Assembly: GCF_900186125.1 (NCBI RefSeq)
Contig: NZ_FYBQ01000008.1
Coordinates: 78,617 to 142,616 of the forward strand
DNA: 64,000 nucleotides
Reading direction: 5' to 3'
Source of the DNA: Listeria goaensis
Lineage (GTDB): Bacteria > Bacillota > Bacilli > Lactobacillales > Listeriaceae
The notes under the pieces are model-generated. The model made no database searches. It was not told the DNA's origin and saw only the letters and a program-made list of their open reading frames with translations. Positions 1 to 8,275 of this stretch are shown here, piece after piece; the first letter of the stretch is position 1; every line of letters starts with the position of its first letter. Position numbers and translations under genes: made by a program.

Positions 1-488
1 CAAACCGCGTTACTGTGGGAACCGATTTACGTACCAAGTCTATTGAATACATGCAGGAAACTGCTAAAAAGCTTGACCTCGCTGCAGAACATAGTGCGGC
101 AGCCTTATCAGGAAATGTCAAAACAGAAACACAAATGGGCTACTTGCCTTTCGTTCAAGACACTTATTTAAATTCATTTGTCAAACACGCTTTTGATAAA
201 AATGAAGAAATCACGGGCCTAATTGATGACCGCGGCGGAATTGCAGCTGCTGGTGACATTGGCGATTTAGCCTTTATGTTCCCGTGCATTCAAATCAGCT
301 ATGGTGGCTTCACAGGTGCCATTCACGGCGATGATTTCCGCATGATAGACGACCGCTTTGTGTTGGAACAATTCCCGCGTTTTGTGAGCCAAGTGTTCGA
401 GGAAATGAACGGGCAATTAGACACGACGAAACTTTATAAACGTAGCTACAATGAATATGAAAAACTAATCCAATCAATCACAGACTAG
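1..488 (+). CDS. M20D-type amidohydrolase, 3' part only
   Basis: The reading frame is open from the first bases of the window, so the 5' end is missing and the GTG at 15 is only an internal codon. The remaining 160 or so residues look like the C-terminal catalytic-domain end of M20 family amidohydrolases (AbgB or N-acyl-amino-acid hydrolase type). They contain a GDIGDLAF segment at the place where the family carries T/S-D-x-G-D, followed by a Gly-rich stretch with a conserved His (IHGDDF). Such enzymes hydrolyse amide bonds of N-acyl or aminobenzoyl amino acids in the cytosol. The gene is 10 bases ahead of two membrane-protein genes on the same strand, which suggests an uptake-plus-hydrolysis operon. 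The substrate cannot be read from the sequence. Confidence 0.7.
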   Translation, partial: NRVTVGTDLRTKSIEYMQETAKKLDLAAEHSAAALSGNVKTETQMGYLPFVQDTYLNSFVKHAFDKNEEITGLIDDRGGIAAAGDIGDLAFMFPCIQISYGGFTGAIHGDDFRMIDDRFVLEQFPRFVSQVFEEMNGQLDTTKLYKRSYNEYEKLIQSITD

Positions 489-498
489 GGAGGAAAAC

Positions 499-1299
499 AT
501 GAAAAAAGGGTTTATTTATTTAATCGCAACTGTGCTCATCATTATTACAATCGCAGAAATGATTGGAATTAAGACACTCCAATTCGGCACAGTAACTGTC
601 ACTGTCTTGCCACTTGTTTTTGCCGTTGCCATCGGAATGATTTTCGGTATTCCATTTTTCCGAAAAGGCATCTTGAAGAAAATTTATAGCAAAGAAAATG
701 TTGGCTTTTCCGGTCAATATTTAATCATTATTATGTTACCACTAATGGCGCGATACGGCGCCGATGTAGCCCCGCACATTAAAGAAATCCTAAGCATCGG
801 CTGGGTATTCCTCTTGCAAGAATTAGGGAACCTAGGTACCGTTCTGCTCGGTCTCCCAGTAGCCATCATGCTCGGGTTGCGCCGCGAAGCAATCGGAGCA
901 ACACTAGGACTCGGTCGCGAAGGCGAACTGGCCTACATCTCGGAAAAATACACGCTAAATTCAGCAGAAGGACGCGGCGTATTATCCATCTATTTAATTG
1001 GAACCTTATTCGGCGCTATCTTCTTTAGTATTTTTGCACCATTCTTGCTTTCTCTAGGCTTTGACGTTCGAGCACTAGCCATGAGTTCAGGCGTTGGATC
1101 CGCTAGCATGATGACAGCCGCGTCCTCCACGCTCGCAGCCCAAGTTCCTGAACAAAGCTCAACCATACTATCTTATGCAGCAGCCAGCCAGCTCTTGACC
1201 AGTTTCTTAGGAACATATACCATGGTCTTCCTCGCTGTTCCGCTTCAAAGATTTATGTACCGCACCTTAACTCGAGGAGGCAAACAACATGCAAAATGA
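499..1299 (+). CDS. DUF3100-like polytopic membrane protein
   Basis: This 266-residue protein is almost entirely hydrophobic, with about seven to eight membrane spans. A Gly/Ser/Ala-rich stretch (MSSGVGSASMMTAASS, roughly residues 197-212) resembles the re-entrant or substrate-path segments of small secondary transporters. Overall it resembles the DUF3100 family, often found beside M20 amidohydrolases. A GGAGG ribosome site lies just ahead of ATG 499. Its end overlaps the next membrane-protein gene by 11 bases, so the two are probably translationally coupled and may form one carrier. A role importing the amidohydrolase substrate is inferred from context only. Confidence 0.6.
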   Translation: MKKGFIYLIATVLIIITIAEMIGIKTLQFGTVTVTVLPLVFAVAIGMIFGIPFFRKGILKKIYSKENVGFSGQYLIIIMLPLMARYGADVAPHIKEILSIGWVFLLQELGNLGTVLLGLPVAIMLGLRREAIGATLGLGREGELAYISEKYTLNSAEGRGVLSIYLIGTLFGAIFFSIFAPFLLSLGFDVRALAMSSGVGSASMMTAASSTLAAQVPEQSSTILSYAAASQLLTSFLGTYTMVFLAVPLQRFMYRTLTRGGKQHAK

Positions 1300-1783
1300 A
1301 ACTCTTGGTAAAAAATATATCAAAATGGGCTTAATCCTTTTACTTAGCGTAGCACTTATTTTATTTACGCAAGGAATTAAATTATGGAAAAACCCTGACG
1401 GTACGCCAATCGTAACAAACACCCTAATTGGGCTAGCCGTTTTATGGTTATTTGCTTTCCTAGGTATTATCATATCTGATGTAATGAAAAGAGTGCCAGT
1501 TGGCTTCTTGCGTAACTTCCCCGTCCTCGGTTGGGTATCGCTAGTATCACTCATTTTCTGCCTAATCTCAGACTTCTTTGTAACTGCTATTTCAGCCGTT
1601 GATTTCCTATCCATTACAACGCCAATTTTAGCATTTGCAGGCATTTCCGTTGCCGACCATCTCGTTGACCTCTCCAAAACTTCTTGGAAAATTGGCATCG
1701 TTGCGGTTTTTGTTTTCATCGGAACCTACTTAGGCAGCGCCATTCTATCACAATTCGGCCTTTGGATTACAGGCTCACTATAA
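1289..1783 (+). CDS. small polytopic membrane protein, partner of the DUF3100-like gene
   Basis: This 164-residue protein has four or five predicted membrane spans, a short basic N-terminus and no signal peptide cleavage site. I do not recognise the family with confidence. Its start lies inside the end of the upstream membrane gene, with the AGGAGG ribosome site also inside that gene. It is the last gene before a strong bidirectional terminator. Overlap and shared strand argue that it works with the upstream protein, perhaps as the second half of a two-subunit transporter linked to the amidohydrolase. Confidence 0.55.
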   Translation: MQNETLGKKYIKMGLILLLSVALILFTQGIKLWKNPDGTPIVTNTLIGLAVLWLFAFLGIIISDVMKRVPVGFLRNFPVLGWVSLVSLIFCLISDFFVTAISAVDFLSITTPILAFAGISVADHLVDLSKTSWKIGIVAVFVFIGTYLGSAILSQFGLWITGSL

Positions 1784-1790
1784 AGAACAT

Positions 1791-1840
1791 AATAAAAAAG
1801 TAGGCAAGACCATGGTCGTGGTCTTGCCTACTTTTTTATT
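1791..1840. terminator. bidirectional terminator
   Basis: A perfect stem of about 20 bp with A and T tracts on its two sides (core AGTAGGCAAGACC at 1799-1811) sits between convergent genes. It can end transcription of the membrane-protein operon on the plus strand and of the glycosyltransferase on the minus strand. Confidence 0.9.
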
Positions 1841-3146
1841 ATTTTTGACGTCTTTCCGGGCTAGTCCAGACGCCTGTGCCAAATCCTAAAATAGTCTTCA
1901 CTGCTGGAACGAATGTCATTAAAATGGTCACAGCGTTCATAATCCAGTAGAACAGTAAATAAAGCGGTGCAAACATAAAGTATTTCATTTTCTTCCCGCG
2001 GTCATCAATTAGTAGGGCGGCGAACAATTGGAGAGCGCCGGCTATCATTTCGAAGCAAACAAAGACGAAAGCGACAGCGAGCATGAGCCAGATTTGCGGG
2101 ATGTCCCAGATGTACAGTAAATAGATGAAGCGAGCGACAAAAATGATACTCGAAATCCAAAAGAAGAAGGTCCACAAGATGCTTAGCGTTTGGTCAATAA
2201 ATAGGGATGTTCGGCCGAGATTTTGAAACGGGTGGGACACTACCTTTTTGAAGTTTGTCAGCCACACTTCTGTCCCACCTTTTGCCCAGCGTTTGCGTTG
2301 TTTGTAAAGCATGTTTAAGGTTTCGGGCACTTCCATGAAAAAGATAATATCGGCGGCGAAAATCGATAGCCAGCCATTCATTTGGTGATCCCAAGCGATG
2401 CTAATGTCTTCTGTAGCGCGGTCTTGGCGAAACATGCCAACGTCCATTAGAGCGGCTTTTCGGTACATTGTGTTTGCCCCGCTATAGGCATAGATAACAC
2501 CAAAAACGCTGCTTTGGGTCCGTTTAATAATGCCGACGATGCTTGAAAATTCGACGGTTTGAGACTTCCCAACGAGTGTTGAACGATTTTGCACGTCCAT
2601 ATTGGAGGTCACGGCGGCGATGTTTCTTCCGTCTTCACGGATAAAATAATTGACGTATTTCCATAAAGCATCCGGTTCAGGAACTGTGTCAGCATCATTG
2701 CTTAAAATGAGTTCGCCTTTCGCAAAGCTTGTGCCAATGTTAAATGCGTGTGCCTTCCCTTTGTTTTTTTCGATTCTGACGACGCGTAAGTTGGGGTACT
2801 TAGCCATTAGCCGTGCTAAAATTTCTGGCGTTGTGTCTGTGGAACCGTCGTCTGTTACAAGCACTTCATAATTTTCGTAGTTTATTTTGTTCATTAAATA
2901 TTCGATTGTATCCTCGATAACGATTTCTTCATTATGTGCTGGAACCATAATGGTTATAAATGGTTCTACTTCTGGCGGAATATTTGTCCAAGTTTCTTGC
3001 CTATATTTGAACAAATAAGAATAACAAAACGCTCCGAAAAACCAAGCAAGTCCTCCTAAAATAGGATAAGTAAGCAAAATAACAAAAAAGATGGTCATTG
3101 TCATATCTAAAACGGTATTTCCTGTATGAAAAAGACTTAAATTCAT
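1839..3146 (-). CDS. processive family 2 glycosyltransferase (PgaC/hyaluronan-synthase-like)
   Basis: This 435-residue membrane glycosyltransferase has an N-terminal membrane span, a cytosolic GT2 catalytic domain and three to four C-terminal spans. Visible motifs are TDDGSTD (nucleotide-sugar binding), SNDADT (metal-binding DxD), TEDISIAW (catalytic base) and QRKRW. This is the D,D,D,Q(R)xxRW signature of processive synthases such as PgaC or hyaluronan synthase. The start overlaps the end of the upstream small membrane-protein gene by four bases (ATGA), indicating coupling. It probably polymerises and exports a beta-linked exopolysaccharide. No deacetylase, hydrolase or c-di-GMP protein is next to it, unlike the Listeria pss operon, so the product is unknown. 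Confidence 0.8.
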   Translation of the reverse strand: MNLSLFHTGNTVLDMTMTIFFVILLTYPILGGLAWFFGAFCYSYLFKYRQETWTNIPPEVEPFITIMVPAHNEEIVIEDTIEYLMNKINYENYEVLVTDDGSTDTTPEILARLMAKYPNLRVVRIEKNKGKAHAFNIGTSFAKGELILSNDADTVPEPDALWKYVNYFIREDGRNIAAVTSNMDVQNRSTLVGKSQTVEFSSIVGIIKRTQSSVFGVIYAYSGANTMYRKAALMDVGMFRQDRATEDISIAWDHQMNGWLSIFAADIIFFMEVPETLNMLYKQRKRWAKGGTEVWLTNFKKVVSHPFQNLGRTSLFIDQTLSILWTFFFWISSIIFVARFIYLLYIWDIPQIWLMLAVAFVFVCFEMIAGALQLFAALLIDDRGKKMKYFMFAPLYLLFYWIMNAVTILMTFVPAVKTILGFGTGVWTSPERRQK

Positions 3147-3661
3147 TTGAGTTCTACCCCTTTTTCTTTGTATAAATCACGGATTGTAGTTTCATCGATA
3201 TTTTTTTCTTCAGGTATGGACACAAATTTTGCGGCCTCCCGTTCTGCTTTATCCCCAAATCGCTCTGTAAAAAATGCTTCTAATGTAGCTTCTCGTGTAT
3301 TTGATTCAAATTCATCGTATGTAATTTCTTTTTGCAAGCGTTCTTCGAAATTTTTATTCGTTTTGTGTGTGAGAAATAAGAAATAAATGACAATAAAAAT
3401 AATGGCTACTAATAAAAAGATGTCAAGTATTCGAAAAATCCGAATGGCTGTTTCAAAAGCGGCAAAAATAATGACGCGTTCCTTTAAAAATAAAATGGGA
3501 AACAACACTAAGCCGAATGGCAGAAAAAAGACTAGCCATGCTAAAATCGTGATGAGTATTTGGCGAACTTTTAAGCCCGTGTGCCCCGATTCAAAAAATT
3601 GATCTTCGATAAACTGCTCGTTCATTTCTTCTCTTGTCGCGTTCTCTTTCATATGTGTCAA
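3143..3661 (-). CDS. small two-span membrane protein, PgaD-like accessory subunit
   Basis: This is a 172-residue protein with an acidic, charged N-terminus, two strong hydrophobic spans (about residues 35-60 and 80-112) and a long charged cytosolic tail. The arrangement of small two-span protein plus processive glycosyltransferase matches PgaC-PgaD, where the small subunit is needed for synthase activity. Sequence similarity to PgaD cannot be judged by eye, so the role rests on topology and on the four-base ATGA overlap with the glycosyltransferase gene. It is the first gene of the pair. The upstream gap to 3831 is AT-rich and holds the divergent promoters. Confidence 0.55.
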   Translation of the reverse strand: MTHMKENATREEMNEQFIEDQFFESGHTGLKVRQILITILAWLVFFLPFGLVLFPILFLKERVIIFAAFETAIRIFRILDIFLLVAIIFIVIYFLFLTHKTNKNFEERLQKEITYDEFESNTREATLEAFFTERFGDKAEREAAKFVSIPEEKNIDETTIRDLYKEKGVELK

Positions 3662-3831
3662 CTCCTCTAAAAAGTTATTCTTCTCTCCATTCCCTTAATC
3701 ATTATTTTGTAAGCATGATTTCATAAAACATTTGACTAAATTTAAACAAAAAACAGCAAAAAAATGTGTAAATTCCACATATTCATTCGTTTCATTCTTG
3801 TTATGATAATAAAAAAAAGGAGCTGATTGAA

Positions 3832-4461
3832 TTGTTTACCGACAGAACTAAAGAGATTTTAGAAGACTTAAACTCTAATAAACTTGATAACTCATGGATA
3901 AATTTTGAAAAATTAGTTAAAAACTCAATCATTGATGGGAAACGCTTTTTAAATGAATTCATTGTGGTTCATGAAGGGACTGTGCATATGGAAAATAAAA
4001 ATGCACAGATTCTTCATTTTTTCTCAAAAGGTGACGTCATTAACCAACAAGTGGCAGGTTTAAATTTAGAAAAAAATCTATTTTTAGTCTGCGATACAGA
4101 TGTTGAGATTACTTTTGTTAACCGGGAATATTTTCTAAACTTCGCAACGAATAAACCTTCTTATATGGAATGGCTACTTGAGATGACTTTACTTAACAAT
4201 ATGAACTTGTACAATGAGCTTATTAAATATGACTTTTCTACAGAAGGTAGGGTTGTTTATACATTACAATATTTATGTGAAAAGTTAAACACGACTCGAA
4301 AAAATGACTATTTCGCTGTACCTTCTTTTATAAATAAGGTTAAACTCGCGAAATATGGGAATATTTCACGTAAACAACTTGATAAAATTTTAGAGTCGTT
4401 AATGCAAAAAGAGCTTGTACGAATCGAAAATAAAAGGTTTTTTGTAAAAGTCCCTTCATAA
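3832..4461 (+). CDS. Crp/Fnr-family transcription regulator (first of two)
   Basis: This 209-residue protein has an N-terminal cyclic-nucleotide-type beta-roll (about residues 20-110), a dimer helix and a C-terminal winged helix (ISRKQLDKILESLMQKELV). It belongs to the large PrfA-like Crp/Fnr group of Listeria, not to classical Fnr: no N-terminal cysteine cluster is seen. The start is TTG at 3832, set by AAGGAG nine bases upstream. It is clearly paralogous to the next gene, sharing an invariant FVNREYFLNFA block and the MEWLL helix. The target is unknown. The divergent glycosyltransferase pair is one candidate. Confidence 0.8.
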   Translation: MFTDRTKEILEDLNSNKLDNSWINFEKLVKNSIIDGKRFLNEFIVVHEGTVHMENKNAQILHFFSKGDVINQQVAGLNLEKNLFLVCDTDVEITFVNREYFLNFATNKPSYMEWLLEMTLLNNMNLYNELIKYDFSTEGRVVYTLQYLCEKLNTTRKNDYFAVPSFINKVKLAKYGNISRKQLDKILESLMQKELVRIENKRFFVKVPS

Positions 4462-4562
4462 AGATTTCATTTAAAATTTTATTAATTATAATGCAATAAA
4501 CAGTCATTCTTCACTTTTTTCTGTTATTATGATAGTATAAATTGTTGGGAGATGACGATATT

Positions 4563-5192
4563 ATGAATCATAGCGAGCTGCTCAGTATGGTTGAGGATTT
4601 GAATCAAAGCAAGGTGTATCCTTCACACGTAGCATTCGAGACAATACAGAGAAATCAGACGCTTGAGATTCAAAAAATGGATACACATATAGTCATTATT
4701 TTGGAGGGTTGTTTCCATTTGGAAAATAAGACCTTTCAAATTTTACAATTCTTTGTTCCAGGTAATGTTATCCACCAATCTCCCTATAAAATGGGCGTGC
4801 ATGATCAATTACGTCTTATTAGTGATAGTGAAACACAAGTTGCTTTTGTAAACCGAGAATTCTTTCTAAACTTTGCTTCAAATAAAATCGAATATATGGA
4901 ATGGCTGCTAAATGCAGTTACGGAAAATTCTTCGGCATTTTGTTTTGAACTCATGAAATTTGATCTTCCCACTGATAAGCGCATCATTTATACGTTACAA
5001 ACTTTCTGTCAAAAAGTGGAAGCTCCCGAAATAAACGGTTATTTTGAAATCCCTAGTTTTATTACAAAAACAATGTTGTCCAAATATGGTGGCGTTTCGC
5101 GCAAAACTTTGGACAAAATTCTTATAAACTTAGTCAATCAGAATTTATTAAAAAGAGAAGATGGCAATACTTTTGTAAAAAGTCATCTTTAA
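4563..5192 (+). CDS. Crp/Fnr-family transcription regulator (second of two)
   Basis: A tandem paralogue of the preceding regulator, with the same layout: beta-roll, dimer helix, and winged helix with GGVSRKTLDKILINL. An upstream in-frame TTG at 4542 has no ribosome site. ATG 4563 follows GGGAG by 11 bases, so I chose it. The two genes are separated by about 100 bases that include a likely promoter, so each may be expressed on its own. A terminator follows at 5198. No effector-binding residues specific for cAMP or an iron-sulphur cluster are seen. Confidence 0.8.
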   Translation: MNHSELLSMVEDLNQSKVYPSHVAFETIQRNQTLEIQKMDTHIVIILEGCFHLENKTFQILQFFVPGNVIHQSPYKMGVHDQLRLISDSETQVAFVNREFFLNFASNKIEYMEWLLNAVTENSSAFCFELMKFDLPTDKRIIYTLQTFCQKVEAPEINGYFEIPSFITKTMLSKYGGVSRKTLDKILINLVNQNLLKREDGNTFVKSHL

Positions 5193-5197
5193 CCATG

Positions 5198-5228
5198 AAA
5201 AAAGCTTGGTCATAGCGACCAAGCTTTT
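5198..5228. terminator. bidirectional terminator
   Basis: A stem of about 12 bp (AAAAGCTTGGTC paired with GACCAAGCTTTT) flanked by A and T runs separates the convergent Crp/Fnr gene and nrdG. Confidence 0.85.
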
Positions 5229-5775
5229 ACTTATATAAAACAACTTTACCACTTGCCATTGATTTTTTTACATTGATAATTCGTTGATTGCTCGAACCGC
5301 GGAAAGCTAAATTGGGGTCAAAAAGCTTTTGCTCGAAACGGCCATCAACGAGCACATCGACATAAGAAAGTAGCTCGAGTTTATCTTCTGATTCCTGCAT
5401 CATTTCTTCCCACGTGTAGCCGGTCCATGACCAAATATCTTTTGAGTCGCCGAACTCCTCGCGAATTTTTTTACAAACCGTTAAACAAGTTTCCGTGTTT
5501 AGAAATGGTTCTCCGCCGAGAAGTGTTAAACCTTGCACGGACTCATGCCGAACGTCGCGGACAATTTTTTCTAAAAGTTCCTCTGTAAACGGCACGCCGT
5601 ATTGAAACGACTGCGCGGCTTTATTATAGCAACCTTCACAATGAAAAGGGCAACCAGATACATAAAGACTGCATCTGACGCCCTCCCCGTCCACAAAATT
5701 AAACGCTTTATAGTCCGCGATAAAACCGCGACTTAGTTTTTCAGATTGCCATTCTTTTGGCGCTGGATTATTCAT
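5227..5775 (-). CDS. nrdG: anaerobic ribonucleotide reductase activating protein
   Basis: NrdG is the radical-SAM activase that installs the glycyl radical on NrdD. The cluster motif CxxxCxxC reads CPFHCEGC (Cys 42, 46, 49 from the chosen start), followed by the GGEPFLN SAM-binding segment. Length (about 182 residues) is normal. ATG 5775 is seven bases after a GGAG, whereas the GTG one codon earlier is too close. The gene overlaps the end of nrdD, so the pair is one transcript. It acts in the cytosol under anaerobic conditions. Confidence 0.95.
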   Translation of the reverse strand: MNNPAPKEWQSEKLSRGFIADYKAFNFVDGEGVRCSLYVSGCPFHCEGCYNKAAQSFQYGVPFTEELLEKIVRDVRHESVQGLTLLGGEPFLNTETCLTVCKKIREEFGDSKDIWSWTGYTWEEMMQESEDKLELLSYVDVLVDGRFEQKLFDPNLAFRGSSNQRIINVKKSMASGKVVLYK

Positions 5776-7918
5776 CACGTAGCTCCATATGTTTCACACG
5801 CTTCGAAATTTCCACGTGACGCCCGTGAACCATCGGACGCTTCATCGGATTGCCCAAATAGCCACAAGTTCGCTTCACAACGTCCGCCTTTTCAGGATCT
5901 GTGTTTCCGCACTCTGGGCACTTAAACCCTTCTTCTGTTGGGGAAAACTCACCTTCAAATTCGCATTCATAACATTTATCAATTGGCGTATTTGTTCCGA
6001 GATAAGCGACTCGGTCGTAGGCATAGTCCCAAACAGCCTCTAACGCTTTGGTGTTGTGTACAATTTTTGGATACTCACAGTAATGAATGAAGCCACCTGA
6101 ACAAAACTCTGGATATTCTTTTTCGAAATCAATTTTTTCAAACGGTGTAATTTTTTTGCGCACATCGAAATGGAATGAATTTTGATAGTATTCCTTATCG
6201 GTTATGTCTTTAATAACGCCATATTTTTCGCGGTCTAGGCGATTGAAACGGTCGGTCAAGCTTTCACTTGGTGTAGAGTAGACGCTAAACCAGTAACCGT
6301 ATTCTGCTTTCCACTCGTCCGCGTATTCTTTCAAACTTTTCACGATGTCGAGCGTAAAGTTTTTCGCTTCGGAATTCGTTTCCCACTCGCCACCATAAAA
6401 AACGGTCGCCGCCTCATAAAGACCAATGTAGCCGATTGAAATGGTGGAACGCTCTTTGTTAAAGAGTTCGTCAACTGCATCGCCGTCTTGTAGTCGCTTC
6501 CCGAAAGCCCCGTATTTATATAAAATCGGCGCGTTTTCTGGGCGTGCCTCTCTGACACGATTTAAACGGAATAAAAGGGCATCTTTTACAGTTTGCATGC
6601 GCGCATGGAAAATATCCCAAAACTTCGTCTGGTCGCCGCCGCTTTGAATCGCGATTCGCGGAACATTAAGCGTGACAACGCCAAGATTATTTCGGCCGGC
6701 ATTCACAAACTCGCCGTTTTCGTTCTTCCACGCTGGCAAAAACGAGCGACAGCCCATCGGAACTTTGAAGTCCCCCGTCAATTTCGTTAGCGTGTCGAAA
6801 CTTAAAACGTCGGGATACATACGCTTGGCAGAACATTGTAACGCCAGTTGTTTAATATCATAATTAGGGTCGTTTTCCTCCAAATTCGTTCCTCTTTTTA
6901 ACGAAAAGACAAGTTTTGGAAAAATCGCCGTGTGCTTATCTTTGCCGACTCCGCCAAGGCGAACAGTGAGAATCGCTTTTTGGATTTCGCGTGCGAACCA
7001 ATCTTCCCCAAGACCAAAACCGAGCGTGACAAATGGCGTTTGACCATTGCTTGTATACAACGTGTTGATTTCATATTCCAAACTTTGCATGGCATCATAA
7101 ATGTCCTTGCGCGTTTTTTCTTCAACATATTCCTTTTGCTTGGAAGCAACAACCCACTCGCCCGCTTCCTTTTCATGTTTCGCATAGTTGCGCTTAGCAT
7201 AACCCGCTAAAATTTCATCGATGCGGTCGACGGAGCAACCGCCGTATTGTGAGCTCGCCACATTCGCGATAATTTGCGCGATCTGCGCGGTCGCAGTTTG
7301 AATCGACTTCGGACTTTCCACATTCGCATTCCCAATTGTAAACCCTTTTTCAAGCATTCCTTTAATGTCAATTAAACAGCAGTTCGTCATCGCGTGGTAC
7401 GGGCTGTAATCCAAATCGTGAAAATGAATATCTCCTTTTAAATGCGCGTTTGATACGTGTTTAGGCAGCATATATTTCAGCGCATAGCTTTTAGCAACCG
7501 CTCCAGCCGTTAAATCGCGTTGCGTATTAAATACAGTCGCGTCTTTATTCGCATTTTCGTTGACAACCGTCTTGTCTTTTTCAAGTAATTTTTGAACACT
7601 TTTCGTCATGTCGGTCACATTTTCACGTACAGCATCGCGGTCATGGCGGTATTCTATGTAGCTTCGTGCAACATCTGGATAAGCGGATTTCATCAGCGCA
7701 TTTTCAACCGTATGCTGAATTTCATCAATCGTTAATTCCCCTTCACTTGGTAAAGAATTCACAATTTCAACCACAATATCATCTAAAAAAGCTTCATCCT
7801 CCACATGAATACTTTTCATTGATGCCAGCACTGCACTCCTAATTTTTATCAAATCGAAACTCGATTTTCGTCCATCTCGTTTGATAACAACTTGTTCTAC
7901 AGCTTGCTCCATGTACAT
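5768..7918 (-). CDS. nrdD: anaerobic ribonucleoside-triphosphate reductase
   Basis: The class III ribonucleotide reductase makes dNTPs without oxygen. The 716-residue protein starts with an ATP-cone (VIKRDGRKSSFD onwards, about residues 10-100) for allosteric control. It continues with the ten-stranded barrel and ends with a four-cysteine zinc site (CYEC and CPEC) and the glycyl radical loop RTCGYLG. The radical glycine is about residue 686. ATG 7918 follows GGGGGA by seven bases. Nothing is missing. Transcription starts from a promoter that carries paired NrdR-type boxes at 7978-8025, so dNTP-sensing repression by NrdR is likely. It is co-transcribed with nrdG. Confidence 0.97.
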   Translation of the reverse strand: MYMEQAVEQVVIKRDGRKSSFDLIKIRSAVLASMKSIHVEDEAFLDDIVVEIVNSLPSEGELTIDEIQHTVENALMKSAYPDVARSYIEYRHDRDAVRENVTDMTKSVQKLLEKDKTVVNENANKDATVFNTQRDLTAGAVAKSYALKYMLPKHVSNAHLKGDIHFHDLDYSPYHAMTNCCLIDIKGMLEKGFTIGNANVESPKSIQTATAQIAQIIANVASSQYGGCSVDRIDEILAGYAKRNYAKHEKEAGEWVVASKQKEYVEEKTRKDIYDAMQSLEYEINTLYTSNGQTPFVTLGFGLGEDWFAREIQKAILTVRLGGVGKDKHTAIFPKLVFSLKRGTNLEENDPNYDIKQLALQCSAKRMYPDVLSFDTLTKLTGDFKVPMGCRSFLPAWKNENGEFVNAGRNNLGVVTLNVPRIAIQSGGDQTKFWDIFHARMQTVKDALLFRLNRVREARPENAPILYKYGAFGKRLQDGDAVDELFNKERSTISIGYIGLYEAATVFYGGEWETNSEAKNFTLDIVKSLKEYADEWKAEYGYWFSVYSTPSESLTDRFNRLDREKYGVIKDITDKEYYQNSFHFDVRKKITPFEKIDFEKEYPEFCSGGFIHYCEYPKIVHNTKALEAVWDYAYDRVAYLGTNTPIDKCYECEFEGEFSPTEEGFKCPECGNTDPEKADVVKRTCGYLGNPMKRPMVHGRHVEISKRVKHMELRDE

Positions 7919-7970
7919 AACTCATTCCCCCGATTATCTTCAGTCTGTTTTTAAACAGTATTTCCCCACC

Positions 7971-8025
7971 GTTATAAAAACTATATCTTGTATCAACAAA
8001 ATAATCATAACACAATATAAAGTAT
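7971..8025 (-). promoter_or_regulatory. nrdDG promoter with paired NrdR boxes
   Basis: On the minus strand a -35 TTGTTG (7994-7999) and a -10 TATAAC (7971-7976) are 17 bp apart. A 16-base box AAACTATATCTTGTAT (7978-7993, plus-strand reading) fills the spacer. A second box ACACAATATAAAGTAT lies at 8010-8025. Both fit the NrdR consensus acaCwAtATaTwGtgt at most key positions. Their starts are 32 bp apart, about three helical turns, as is usual for NrdR pairs. The rest of the 7919-8275 gap is AT-rich with no gene visible. Confidence 0.8.
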
Positions 8026-8220
8026 CATTTAAAGTGATTTCCTAGATATTCGAAAAAAATAGGCCTTTAGTTCTTAATTTCACAAATATAAGTGCATGGC
8101 ACCATGCTTTTCTAAAACAAGACATTCGTCCCTTTTCAAAAACACCCTTTTCTGCTCAGCTAACTTTTGTCAACATGCCCAAAAAATTCATTCGGCTTTT
8201 GTGCATGTTGCCATAGTTTT

Positions 8221-8241
8221 TGTAAAGCGTTTTCATTTACA
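8221..8241 (+). promoter_or_regulatory. inverted repeat upstream of msmX, possible catabolite control site
   Basis: TGTAAA (8221-8226) and TTTACA (8236-8241) form a dyad around GCGTTTTCA. The core AAAGCGTTTTCA resembles a CcpA cre site but is off the consensus by one inserted base or two mismatches. It lies about 35 bases ahead of the start codon. Function is inferred only. Confidence 0.35.
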
Positions 8242-8275
8242 ATACAAGTAAGTTAAAAAGAAAGAGGCGAATAGA

